Both the position numbers and the translations under genes were made by a program. A stretch of DNA of 64,000 nt, from contig NZ_CP048882.1 in assembly GCF_015910445.1 (NCBI RefSeq), positions 2,480,001 through 2,544,000 of the forward strand, given 5' to 3'. Each line of letters starts with the position of its first letter. Within the stretch, counting starts at the first letter, position 1. Under the pieces are notes generated by a model, which searched no databases, was not told the DNA's origin, and saw only the letters and a list, made by a program, of their open reading frames with translations. This DNA comes from Streptomyces bathyalis. Its GTDB lineage: Bacteria; Actinomycetota; Actinomycetes; Streptomycetales; Streptomycetaceae. Below are positions 53,841 through 61,910 of this stretch, piece after piece.

Positions 53841-55910
53841 TCACTTCCCCTCCTCAGCAGCGCCGGCCGTGCCGGTGATGCTGAAGGGGAGCTTTCCCGC
53901 ACCGGGGAAGAGGACAGGTGCCGACAGGTCGACGTCCGCCTTCCACAGATGGCCGTCGAGGGTGCAGCTGACCGTCGACTTCTCCCGCCACTCGGCCGGC
54001 AGGTGCTTCGTCGCCGCGGACTCGCAGGCGCCCTCCGGGTCACCGTTCAGCGCGGCCGCCGTCGCGGCGCGTGCCGCCTCGTCGGCGGCGTTTCCGGCGA
54101 GCGAGAACGTGTAGCCGACGAGGACGCACTGCCACAGGATCGCCAGGACCGCGAGCACGACGGGCGCCATGCCCGCGAACTCCACCGTGACGGCGCCCTT
54201 GTCGCCCCACACGCTCGCCTCGCCCTCGTCGTCGAGGTCGTCGACCTGCTGACGTGCGTGCCGGCCTCCCGATACGTGCCCGATGTCGGGGCCCACCGGA
54301 CCCACGCGGGTGCGGGTGTGGAAGGGCGCCGCGCTGTTGGGCTCGTGCGGCCTGCGGTGGTCGCGGTATTCGTTGCCCACGGCCGCCGCCGGTGCCTCCC
54401 CGGGTATGCCGTGCTCGCCGCCCGAAGCGCCGGGGGGCAGGGCCTGCCGGCTGCCCCCGGGGGTGCTCCCCTGCCGGGCCTGGGGGGTGCGTGGCGGAGG
54501 AAACTGGCCGGGCGGTGCCGTCTGGGGCCGCTGGGCTCCGCGGCCGGCCTGACCCGACGGGCGTTCCGCACCCTGGCTGCCCTGCACAGCCTGGACCTGG
54601 GAACTCCCCGATCCGCCCGCAGGCAGGGCGCGACCGTCGGACTCCGTGCCGCTCTCGGACAGCGCCTGCTTGGACTGTCCGCCCTGGCCCTTCGACGCCT
54701 TGAGGCTGTGCTTGCCGCCGCTGCTGCTCGAGACCTCCGCCGCGGTGACGAGGCCCAGTTCGGCCGCGAAGGACCACAGCGCCTGCTTGACCGAGCTCTT
54801 GACGTCGAGATCCTGGATGCGTCCGGCGTCGACGGCGGCGTGAAGTTCCTTGTAGCCGGCGGGAATCGTCGTCCCGGCAACGGACGTGCCAACGATGCGG
54901 GCGATGAGCCCCGGGTGGATCTCCGTGTAGCGCGAGGTCCGGTTGACGAGGGTGACGGTCTCCTCGGCCTTGCGGATCTGCAGCCGGTCCCACATCCGGA
55001 CCATGCGCTTGGCCGCCCGCACGGAGATCACGTCCGGTGTCGTCAGCAGCACCGCGCTGTCGGAGGTCTCGATCGCGGCGGCGTTGGCCGCGTTGAGCTG
55101 GGTGCCGCAGTCGATCACGACGATGTCGTAGCGCGCCTTGAGCGCGGAGATGATCTGGCGGGCCGCGCGGTCGTCGACCTCCTCGCCCCGTTCACCCTCG
55201 CCGGGGGCGAGCAGCAGCCCGAGCCCCGACTCGTGCGCGAACAGGGCGTCCTGGAGCACGCGGTTGGAGATGTCGGAGATGCCCGCGAGGTCGGCCGCCG
55301 AGCGGCGGAACTGCACGTCCAGGAACGAGGAGACGTCGCCGGACTGCAGATCCATGTCCACCAGGGCCGTGCCGCGTCCCGACGCCTGTGCCGCGAGCGC
55401 CAGCTGGACCGCCGTGAGGGTCGTGCCCACGCCGCCCTTGGCGCCCGTCACGGCGACGACGGTGCCGCCGGGGCCGACCGTCTCCTCGGGCAGGGTGCCC
55501 AGATGCTTCCGTACGCCCACCGCCCAGGAGGCGGCGGCGCCGACCCGCGCGGCCAGGTCGTCGTAGCTGAGGGGCAGCCCGAGAACGCCGCGGGCTCCGG
55601 CGTCCATCGCCGCCGAGTAGAGCGGCTGGCTGGTGTCGCGGGTGATGAGGATGACGCCGACGGCCGGGAAGCGGAGCGCGATCTCACGGATCAGCTCCAA
55701 CGCGGGCATCGGGCGGATGAGTTCGTGTACGAGCACGACCTCCGGCAGGTCCGCCACGGTCCCCTCGGCCAACCGCGCGAGGGAATCGAGCAGTTGGGTG
55801 GAGTCGGTGGCGGCCGGCACCGGCTCGCTGTCCGGGAGCTGGCTGAGCAGGCCGAGGACCGACCGGGCCGCTTCCTGGTCGCTGACGGCTGGCTGAATGC
55901 GGGTGACCAT
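53841..55910 (-). CDS. Fused TadZ/CpaE ATPase and TadE-like domain (689 aa)
   Basis: Residues 1-130 look like a receiver-like domain (VVLVHELIRPMPALELIREI). Residues 145-400 form a MinD/CpaE-type ATPase with deviant Walker A TGAKGGVGTTLT (155-), VDMDLQSGDVSS and YDIVVIDCGTQLN. A 140-residue Gly/Ser/Gln/Pro linker follows. Residues 569-689 are a complete TadE-like unit (DKGAVTVEFAGMAPVVLAVL, one helix and an extracytoplasmic tail). TadZ directs pilus position and TadE is a minor pilin, and these are usually separate proteins. No stop, start or ribosome binding site separates them. Confidence 0.9.
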   Translation of the reverse strand: MVTRIQPAVSDQEAARSVLGLLSQLPDSEPVPAATDSTQLLDSLARLAEGTVADLPEVVLVHELIRPMPALELIREIALRFPAVGVILITRDTSQPLYSAAMDAGARGVLGLPLSYDDLAARVGAAASWAVGVRKHLGTLPEETVGPGGTVVAVTGAKGGVGTTLTAVQLALAAQASGRGTALVDMDLQSGDVSSFLDVQFRRSAADLAGISDISNRVLQDALFAHESGLGLLLAPGEGERGEEVDDRAARQIISALKARYDIVVIDCGTQLNAANAAAIETSDSAVLLTTPDVISVRAAKRMVRMWDRLQIRKAEETVTLVNRTSRYTEIHPGLIARIVGTSVAGTTIPAGYKELHAAVDAGRIQDLDVKSSVKQALWSFAAELGLVTAAEVSSSSGGKHSLKASKGQGGQSKQALSESGTESDGRALPAGGSGSSQVQAVQGSQGAERPSGQAGRGAQRPQTAPPGQFPPPRTPQARQGSTPGGSRQALPPGASGGEHGIPGEAPAAAVGNEYRDHRRPHEPNSAAPFHTRTRVGPVGPDIGHVSGGRHARQQVDDLDDEGEASVWGDKGAVTVEFAGMAPVVLAVLAILWQCVLVGYTFSLAGNAADEAARAATAAALNGDPEGACESAATKHLPAEWREKSTVSCTLDGHLWKADVDLSAPVLFPGAGKLPFSITGTAGAAEEGK

Positions 55911-55925
55911 CGGCTGATTCCTGCC

Positions 55926-56657
55926 TCACTTGTCCCCGGTGAGCGTGTACGTCTTCTCGCTCTCGGGGATGTCGTTGCCGTCGCCCGGCGCCACCAGGGC
56001 GAGCCGGACGTGCTCCGCGAAGGACTCCGCGTAGGCGACGCGCTGAGCGTCGGCCGTGGAGAGGGCGAAGGTGATGGGGACGCCGTCCCGTTCGCTCAGC
56101 CGGGAGCTGTCCTCGTCGCCGGAGTTCTCCTTGAACGGGGTCAGCTTCCCGACGTCGATGACCCTCGCGTCACTGACGATGACCTTCGACTGGTTCGCCG
56201 ACTGGCCCTTGCCGCCCGTCTGCTGCTCACCCTCGAAGGTGGCGAAGATATTGACCCGGCTACCCGAGTTGATCTTGCCGGCGACGCCGGTCTCGGCGTC
56301 GATCATGATGGCGATCTCCTGCTGGCCCGGCTTGAGTTCGGGCCGCTCGTCGATCATGTCCGCCTGAAGCAGCGACCCCTTGCGCAGCTTGTTGGTGGCG
56401 ACCTTGCCGCGCACCTCGTCGAGGTCGGTGACAGCGGTCTCCGGAAGCCAGCGCTTCGGTACGGACACCTTCTTGAACTGCCCCTCGTCCAGGGACCTGT
56501 ACGGCGGCACGTCGGCCTTGAGCTCGTACGCCGTCGTCTCGGGACCGACCTTCGACTCCACGTCGCGTATGAGTGTCAGCACGCCCCCGAACGCCGCGAG
56601 GGCACACAGGACGGAGACGACCAGCAGGATGACGCCACGGCGCTGGCGTGAATTCAT
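55926..56657 (-). CDS. Flp pilus assembly protein CpaB/RcpC
   Basis: 243 residues. Membrane anchor VILLVVSVLCALAAFGGVL, SAF domain (VPPYRSLDEGQFKKVSVPKR, VRGKVATNKLRKGSLLQADM) and the RcpC/CpaB unit (IMIDAETGVAGKINSGSRVN, ITFALSTADAQRVAYAESFA). In Gram-negatives it links secretin to the platform; here it sits in a monoderm Tad locus. ATG 56657 is 3 nt after the stop of the upstream gene, so the two are coupled. Confidence 0.93.
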   Translation of the reverse strand: MNSRQRRGVILLVVSVLCALAAFGGVLTLIRDVESKVGPETTAYELKADVPPYRSLDEGQFKKVSVPKRWLPETAVTDLDEVRGKVATNKLRKGSLLQADMIDERPELKPGQQEIAIMIDAETGVAGKINSGSRVNIFATFEGEQQTGGKGQSANQSKVIVSDARVIDVGKLTPFKENSGDEDSSRLSERDGVPITFALSTADAQRVAYAESFAEHVRLALVAPGDGNDIPESEKTYTLTGDK

Positions 56658-56660
56658 GGA

Positions 56661-57752
56661 CTACAGACCTCGGGGATCGGCGACAACGGCGTGACTGGAT
56701 TGCGAGTCGGAGCGTGCGGCGGCGGCCGCGTGCCTCTGCTTGAGGAAGGCGCCGAGGCCGGCGCCCCTTCGGGAGTTGTCCGTACGGTCTCCTTCGTCCT
56801 CTCCGGTGACGGAGGAGGAACCGCCGGAAGCGGAAGCGGTACGGGAGGAGAGCGCGGAACCGGAGCGCTTGCGGGCGGGCGCCGGGCGCACCGCCGCCGC
56901 CCTCCGTGAGCCGGTTCCGTAGGGGGCGGGCGCGGCGCAGAACGCGCAGCGGTCACCGATGAGTTCGAGGCCGCACCAGTGGCACTCGTCCCGCCGCACC
57001 GAGGAGACCAGCCGGTAGAGCACCGAGACGTCCGGGATCGCGGCGGCGAACTCCACGAGCTTGGCGGTCCCCCACCAGCGGGACGCTTCTGCCGGCAGAT
57101 ACGCCTCCTGCACGCTGCCGACGCGCCACTGCGGCGCCAGGGAGCGGGTGACCCAGTCGGAGTTGAGCTGACCGTTGGCATAGGTGAGGTGCGTCGGGAA
57201 CTGGGGCCCCGTGAGCGCAGCCCTGACGACGCCGCGGGCGCCGCTGTCCGTGCGCACCAGCTGCGGCGTGGGCGTGGCCAGCACCGCGAACTGGGCCTTG
57301 GGATTCCAGGACCTCGCGGCCGTCGTGTACGAGAGCGGCAGATGATCGAGCTTCGCGACGGAACTCAGCAGTGCACCCGCGTAGATGTAGTGCGAGAGGA
57401 GCCGTACAGCGGCGCCCAGCACTCCGGGGCTGAACTCGCACAGCGAGAGCTGCCTCAACTGCCGGACGAGGACCGCGGTGCCCAGCGGTGGCAGTGGCGT
57501 CGGCATCAGCGCGATGCGGTCGCTCTCCAGGACCGAGCGGATGGCGTGGAGCCTGTGCAGGAAGGGCTTGGGCAGCGTCGTGGGATGGACGACGATCAGA
57601 TGGCCGTTCTGATCGATCAGCCGCTGCGTCTGTGCGAGCGCCACGTCGAACGGCTGCTCGTCCGGCGCCTGGTACACATGCGCCCGCGGCGTGTGCCGGT
57701 CCGGCGGGGGCAGCATGTGGCCGTGGCTGGTGACTGCTATTGCAGTGGTCAT
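56661..57752 (-). CDS. Conserved Tad-locus protein with zinc ribbon (unknown function)
   Basis: 363 residues; family not recognised beyond its locus. The first 270 residues form a soluble alpha/beta domain (VTSHGHMLPPPDRHTPRAHV, LVRQLRQLSLCEFSPGVLGA). Residues about 270-295 have two Cys pairs (CHWCGLELIGDRCAFCAAP), a zinc-ribbon pattern. A basic Ser/Arg-rich tail ends in KQRHAAAAARSDSQSSHAVV. It is the first gene of the Tad operon. The 218-nt upstream spacer (57753-57970) must contain the Tad promoter. The ribbon may bind RNA, DNA or protein. Confidence 0.82.
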   Translation of the reverse strand: MTTAIAVTSHGHMLPPPDRHTPRAHVYQAPDEQPFDVALAQTQRLIDQNGHLIVVHPTTLPKPFLHRLHAIRSVLESDRIALMPTPLPPLGTAVLVRQLRQLSLCEFSPGVLGAAVRLLSHYIYAGALLSSVAKLDHLPLSYTTAARSWNPKAQFAVLATPTPQLVRTDSGARGVVRAALTGPQFPTHLTYANGQLNSDWVTRSLAPQWRVGSVQEAYLPAEASRWWGTAKLVEFAAAIPDVSVLYRLVSSVRRDECHWCGLELIGDRCAFCAAPAPYGTGSRRAAAVRPAPARKRSGSALSSRTASASGGSSSVTGEDEGDRTDNSRRGAGLGAFLKQRHAAAAARSDSQSSHAVVADPRGL

Positions 57753-57970
57753 CCCCGCCCCCGAGCTCCAAGTCGGACCGGTCCGGTCCGAGTACCCGAT
57801 CGTCAATGTTGATCTGACGACACCACACCTTACGGGCGGGAGCCCTGCCTCGGAACAGCTTCGGCCCGCCCGCTCTACTGCCTTACCCCGCGCCCTCCGT
57901 AGGTCAATCGGCTCGCGGGCCGGCACTCGTCCCCGACTGCCGGGATTCGTGCCGTTTCGTCGGCGACTGT

Positions 57971-59353
57971 TTACCAGGGAATCTCCCTCACCTGCTGCAC
58001 GCACAGCACGATGAAAAGCATTCCCGATACGAAAAGCATCACGTTGCTGACAATTCCGTTGCGCCATTCCCGCGGGGTCCGGCCCGAATTGAGCAGCCAG
58101 AGGAGCGTCAGCGCGAGGAACGGCATGAAGAACGCACCGAGCACGCCGTAGATCACCACGAGCAGGAAGGGCTGCTCCAGCCAGAGCAGGGTCATGGGCG
58201 GGAAGGTCAGCCACAGCAGATACGCGCGGAAGGGCAGCGACCGCTCACGCTGACCGCGGGCCACGGCCTGCACCCCGGCCTTGCCGCCTTCACCCTCGCC
58301 GCCGGCGTTCGCGCCGTCCGCGTCGTTCGCGCTACGGGCGGCGCGCATCCGCTCCACGAAGTCGGCGAACATCAGGCTCACGCCCTGCCACACGCCGATC
58401 AGCGACGTGAAGGACGTGGCGAAGAAGCCGATGAGGAAGAGCGTGGAGGTGAACGCGCCGAAGCGGTCCTCGAGCACCTTGTCGAGGTCGGCCAGGCCCT
58501 TGTCACCCTCGGCGATCGCGATGCTCGTGGAGTGCAGCAACTCGGCGCCGACGATCAGCATCGCGACGACGAAGATGCCGGTCGTGACGTAGGCGACGCG
58601 GTTGTCGAGCCGCATCATCTTCATCCAGCCGCTGTCGGTCCAGCCCTTGGCGTTCACCCAGTACCCGTACGCGGCCATGGTGATGGTGCCGCCGACCCCG
58701 CCGACCAGGCCGAGGGTGTAGAAGACCGAACCGTCCGGCAGGACTGGGACCAGCCCGGCGAAGCTGGCGCCGATGTCGGGCGACACGAGTATCGCGACGT
58801 AGACGACGACCACGAACATGACGCCGACCAGGAACGTCATGACCTTCTCGAAGACCGCGTAGCGGTTGAACCAGACGAACACCAGGCCCACGAGGCCGGT
58901 GATGATCGCCCAGCCCTTGAGGTCGAGCACGCCGGGGAAGAGCGCGTCCAGGGGAAGCCCGGAGGAGGACATGGCCGTTCCGCCGTAGACGAAGCCCCAG
59001 ATGACGACGTACACGGCGAAGTAGACCGTGGTCCAGGAGCCGAGCGAGCGCCAGCCGTCGAAGATGGTGCGGCCGGTGGCCAGATGCCAGCGGCCGGTCG
59101 CCTCGGCGAGCGCGATCTTGACGATGCAGCCGATGACCGCGGCCCACATGAGCGTGTAGCCGTACTTGCTTCCCGCGATCAGGGTGGCGACCAGGTCACC
59201 GGCGCCGACTCCCGTCGCGGCGACCACGAAGCCGGGGCCGATCAACTTCCAGCTGGCTTTGCGTACTTGGGGCCGGGAGCCGCCCTTGCCCTCGCCGGAC
59301 GAGTCCGGGGTGGAGGCCGCAGCCCCGCTCTTCTCGCTGTCCTCGGTTGCCAT
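57971..59353 (-). CDS. Nramp-family-like transporter lacking canonical metal ligands
   Basis: 460 residues with about 11 helices. The Nramp fold is evident (WKLIGPGFVVAATGVGAGD, AAGSKYGYTLMW-like IAGSKYGYTLMW, GGVGGTITMAAYGYWVNAKG). The helix-1 DPGN is replaced by GAGD (50-53 region), and the helix-6 MPH by MAA. These residues bind divalent metals in true Nramps, so the substrate is probably not Mn or Fe. A cytosolic Gly/Ala insert lies between helices near 370. The chitinase gene is divergent. Confidence 0.9.
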   Translation of the reverse strand: MATEDSEKSGAAASTPDSSGEGKGGSRPQVRKASWKLIGPGFVVAATGVGAGDLVATLIAGSKYGYTLMWAAVIGCIVKIALAEATGRWHLATGRTIFDGWRSLGSWTTVYFAVYVVIWGFVYGGTAMSSSGLPLDALFPGVLDLKGWAIITGLVGLVFVWFNRYAVFEKVMTFLVGVMFVVVVYVAILVSPDIGASFAGLVPVLPDGSVFYTLGLVGGVGGTITMAAYGYWVNAKGWTDSGWMKMMRLDNRVAYVTTGIFVVAMLIVGAELLHSTSIAIAEGDKGLADLDKVLEDRFGAFTSTLFLIGFFATSFTSLIGVWQGVSLMFADFVERMRAARSANDADGANAGGEGEGGKAGVQAVARGQRERSLPFRAYLLWLTFPPMTLLWLEQPFLLVVIYGVLGAFFMPFLALTLLWLLNSGRTPREWRNGIVSNVMLFVSGMLFIVLCVQQVREIPW

Positions 59354-59470
59354 CGCCGACCGCCTTCGCACTCGTCCCCTGGAAGTGCCCTGCCTGTGAA
59401 GAGGCCTTGTCCGGCGCATCCAATCCCCCGAGGGCGATCAATACAAGAGCTCGGACGGCTGCCGGAAGTC

Positions 59471-59499
59471 TTGACAAGGCAATTGGTCTGGACCATCTT
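59471..59499 (+). promoter_or_regulatory. Chitinase promoter with DasR-type operator
   Basis: A -35-like TTGACA (59471-59476) is followed by ATTGGTCTGGACCATC (59482-59497), a near match to the DasR responsive element ACTGGTCTAGACCACT (remembered). The -10 must overlap its right half (CATCTT, 59494-59499). DasR would repress transcription until glucosamine phosphates accumulate. Confidence 0.8.
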
Positions 59500-59572
59500 G
59501 TCTGCGAAGCGCAGGGCCCGCGCACCACGCTCGACACCTTTCCTCCCATCTCCCCCCACCCCGGAGGCAGTT

Positions 59573-60631
59573 GTGGCACGCGCAAGATTCCTGTCCCACT
59601 GGTATGCACGCCCCCGCGTCCTCGCCGCCGTCACAGCGGCGGCGCTGACCCTCGGCGGACTGCTCACAGCCGGCGCCGCCAGCGCGGGCGCGGTCGCGTC
59701 CGACGGAAAGGCCCCGTCCGCCGGAAAGGCCCCCGCCGTCGGCGCATCCGCCGTACCCGCGCACGCCGTGACGGGCTACTGGCAGAACTTCGACAACGGC
59801 GCGACGACCCAGAAGCTCTCCGACCTGCCGGACGACTACGACATCATCGCCGTGGCCTTCGCCGACGCCACGGGCACGCCGGGCCAGGTCGACTTCAAGC
59901 TCGACCCGGCGACGGGCTACGGCTCGGAGGACGACTTCAAGGCGGACATCAAGGCCAAGCACGACGCGGGCAAGTCGGTCATCGTCTCGGTGGGCGGCGA
60001 GAAGGGCGCCGTCAGCGTCGCCGACGAGGCCTCGGCCGGCGCCTTCGCCGACAGCATCGTCTCCCTCATGGACGAGTACGGCTTCGACGGGGTCGACATC
60101 GACCTGGAGAACGGTCTCAACTCGACCTACATGACCAAGGCGCTGGACGCCATCCACAGCAAGAAGAGCGACGTCGTGGTGACGATGGCCCCGCAGACCA
60201 TCGACATGCAGTCCACCTCGACCGAGTACTTCAAGACCGCGCTGAACATCAAGGACTATCTGACGGTCGTCAACATGCAGTACTACAACAGCGGTTCGAT
60301 GAACGGCTGTGACGGCAAGACCTACGCGCAGGGCGGCGTCGACTTCCTGACGGCCCTCGCCTGCATCCAGCTGGAGGGCGGCCTCGACCCCTCACAGGTG
60401 GGGATCGGCACGCCGGCCTCCTCCAGCGCGGCGGGCTCGGGATTCGTCGACCCGAAGGTCGTCACGGACGCCCTGGACTGCCTCGCCGAGGGCACCAACT
60501 GCGGAAGCTTCAAGCCGGAGAAGAAGTACCCCGGTATCCGCGGCGCGATGACCTGGTCGACCAACTGGGACGCGGCGAACGGCAACAAGTGGTCCGGCAC
60601 GGTCGGCCCGCACGTGCACGGACTGCCGTAG
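59573..60631 (+). CDS. Secreted GH18 chitinase
   Basis: 352 residues from GTG 59573, with GGAGG 5 nt upstream. Signal peptide VLAAVTAAALTLGGLLTAGA; cleavage near AGA-VAS. The GH18 barrel has SVGGEKG, the catalytic DxxDxDxE as FDGVDIDLEN (E179), MAPQTID and VVNMQYYNSGSMNGC. There is no carbohydrate-binding or FnIII module. It hydrolyses chitin to oligomers. A DasR-type operator overlaps the promoter. A perfect hairpin follows. Confidence 0.95.
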   Translation: MARARFLSHWYARPRVLAAVTAAALTLGGLLTAGAASAGAVASDGKAPSAGKAPAVGASAVPAHAVTGYWQNFDNGATTQKLSDLPDDYDIIAVAFADATGTPGQVDFKLDPATGYGSEDDFKADIKAKHDAGKSVIVSVGGEKGAVSVADEASAGAFADSIVSLMDEYGFDGVDIDLENGLNSTYMTKALDAIHSKKSDVVVTMAPQTIDMQSTSTEYFKTALNIKDYLTVVNMQYYNSGSMNGCDGKTYAQGGVDFLTALACIQLEGGLDPSQVGIGTPASSSAAGSGFVDPKVVTDALDCLAEGTNCGSFKPEKKYPGIRGAMTWSTNWDAANGNKWSGTVGPHVHGLP

Positions 60632-60710
60632 GTCCGAGCCCCTGGCCGCTCCCTCCGCGGGTGCGGCCCGCCGGCTGCTGCGGGGTGTCCCCCACCTCCC
60701 CGTACGCACG

Positions 60711-60743
60711 CGACGCCCCCGGACAGCTTGTCCGGGGGCGTCG
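60711..60743. terminator. Perfect 15-bp hairpin between chitinase and protease genes
   Basis: CGACGCCCCCGGACA (60711-60725) pairs perfectly with TGTCCGGGGGCGTCG (60729-60743) around a 3-nt loop. It lies between convergent genes and can serve both. Confidence 0.85.
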
Positions 60744-60850
60744 TCCGTCCTCGGCCGTGTGCGGAGGTCACCGCCGGGCCGGCGCCATGGTGCCGCCGCA
60801 CCACGCCGCCGGCCGGCAGCCGCCGGGCTCCGACACTGGCGGCCCGACGC

Positions 60851-61750
60851 TTACGGCTTCGGCAGCTTGCAGTCCGGCAGGCTCAGGTCGACCTTGTTCC
60901 CCGCCGCGACGCAGCTGGTGAGGGTGTGGGTCTGCTGCCCGTAGGCGATGCCCTCGTGAACGGTGACCTTGCCGTCCTTGTCCACCTCGCACGGGTTGTT
61001 GAGGGTGCACTCCTCGCCGTCCTCGTTACGGGTGTTGTTGATCCCGACGATCTTCCCGGTCGAGTCGTCGATCACCGGAGAACCCGAGGTGCCGCCCTTG
61101 GTCTCGCACTCCTTCGTGTACCGGATCGAGTCCTTCATCGTCCAGCCGTCCTCGCGCAGTTCGGGCACGAAGGCGTCGATGGAGCAGCTGTAGGTCTCCT
61201 TCCAGTACCCGGAGACGACGGTCATGGCGGTGCCCTCCTTGGGGTGCTCCGCCTGGACCTCGAGCGGGTCGAGACCCGTGTCCTTCTTGATCTCCTCGTA
61301 CGTGGCGTCGAGTTCGTAGAGCGTGACGTCCGTGTCCGTCATCGTCCCGTAGGCGATCTTCGTGGACGTCAGCGAGCCGGCGTCATCGCCCTTGGCGTCG
61401 AGCAGCGTGAAGTTGCGCTTCACGTCCTCATCGACGATGACCTGGCCCGGCTCCGGCATGCCCGCCTCACGGCAGTGCCCGTTGGTGAGCACGAGCCCCG
61501 GGTCCGACGCCTTCGACTCGGGCATCTTCACCAGCGAGCCGGAGCAGTTGCTCAGCGCGACGGTGCCGGCGAAGTCCGGTGCGGCCTTGGCCTTCCTGGC
61601 GTCGGCGGCCCTCGTGTCCTTCGCCTCCTTGGCGGCCTCGGCCTTGGGGGCGTCGGCGGCGGAGGCGGTCGAAGGGACGACGGCGATCCCGGTGACCGCG
61701 GCGGCTCCGAAGAATGCCGTGGCCAGGATGCCGACGAGAGGTCTCTTCAT
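60851..61750 (-). CDS. Secreted trypsin-like (S1) serine protease
   Basis: 299 residues. Signal peptide VGILATAFFGAAAVTGIAVV; an Ala/Lys/Glu propeptide (KAEAAKEAKDTRAADARK). The triad is visible: LVLTNGHCREAG (H92), TMTDTDVTLYEL (D141) and KGGTSGSPVIDD (S222). Six Cys suggest three disulfides. AAGGAGAGG precedes ATG 61750. A cleavage specificity cannot be predicted. Confidence 0.92.
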   Translation of the reverse strand: MKRPLVGILATAFFGAAAVTGIAVVPSTASAADAPKAEAAKEAKDTRAADARKAKAAPDFAGTVALSNCSGSLVKMPESKASDPGLVLTNGHCREAGMPEPGQVIVDEDVKRNFTLLDAKGDDAGSLTSTKIAYGTMTDTDVTLYELDATYEEIKKDTGLDPLEVQAEHPKEGTAMTVVSGYWKETYSCSIDAFVPELREDGWTMKDSIRYTKECETKGGTSGSPVIDDSTGKIVGINNTRNEDGEECTLNNPCEVDKDGKVTVHEGIAYGQQTHTLTSCVAAGNKVDLSLPDCKLPKP

Positions 61751-61771
61751 GTGGGGGTTCCTCTCCTTGAT

Positions 61772-61795
61772 CGAATCAAATGTGAAGGTGATTCG
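61772..61795 (-). repeat. Inverted repeat upstream of the protease gene
   Basis: CGAATCA (61772-61778) and TGATTCG (61789-61795) are complementary across 10 nt, 22-45 nt before the ATG. It may be an operator or 5' UTR hairpin. Confidence 0.5.
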
Positions 61796-61850
61796 TCGGG
61801 GGTGACGCCGTGCATTCTTGGCGCAGGAGAGGCAGCCCCACAAGACCCCA

Positions 61851-61896
61851 ACGGCGCCCCCAGAAACGGAGGGTGATGTTCCGCACGGGGCGCCGT
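61851..61896 (-). terminator. Hairpin after the GntP gene
   Basis: ACGGCGCCCC (61851-61860) pairs perfectly with GGGGCGCCGT (61887-61896) across a 26-nt loop, 15 nt after the GntP stop. Read leftward it is followed by TGGGGTCTTG. Confidence 0.65.
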
Positions 61897-61910
61897 CGAT
61901 CAGGCCCGCC

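Noticed and set aside
53664-56651. Long plus-strand frame opposite the Tad genes
   Set aside because: Same reason: shadow of the certain Tad genes, no start signal, no domain.
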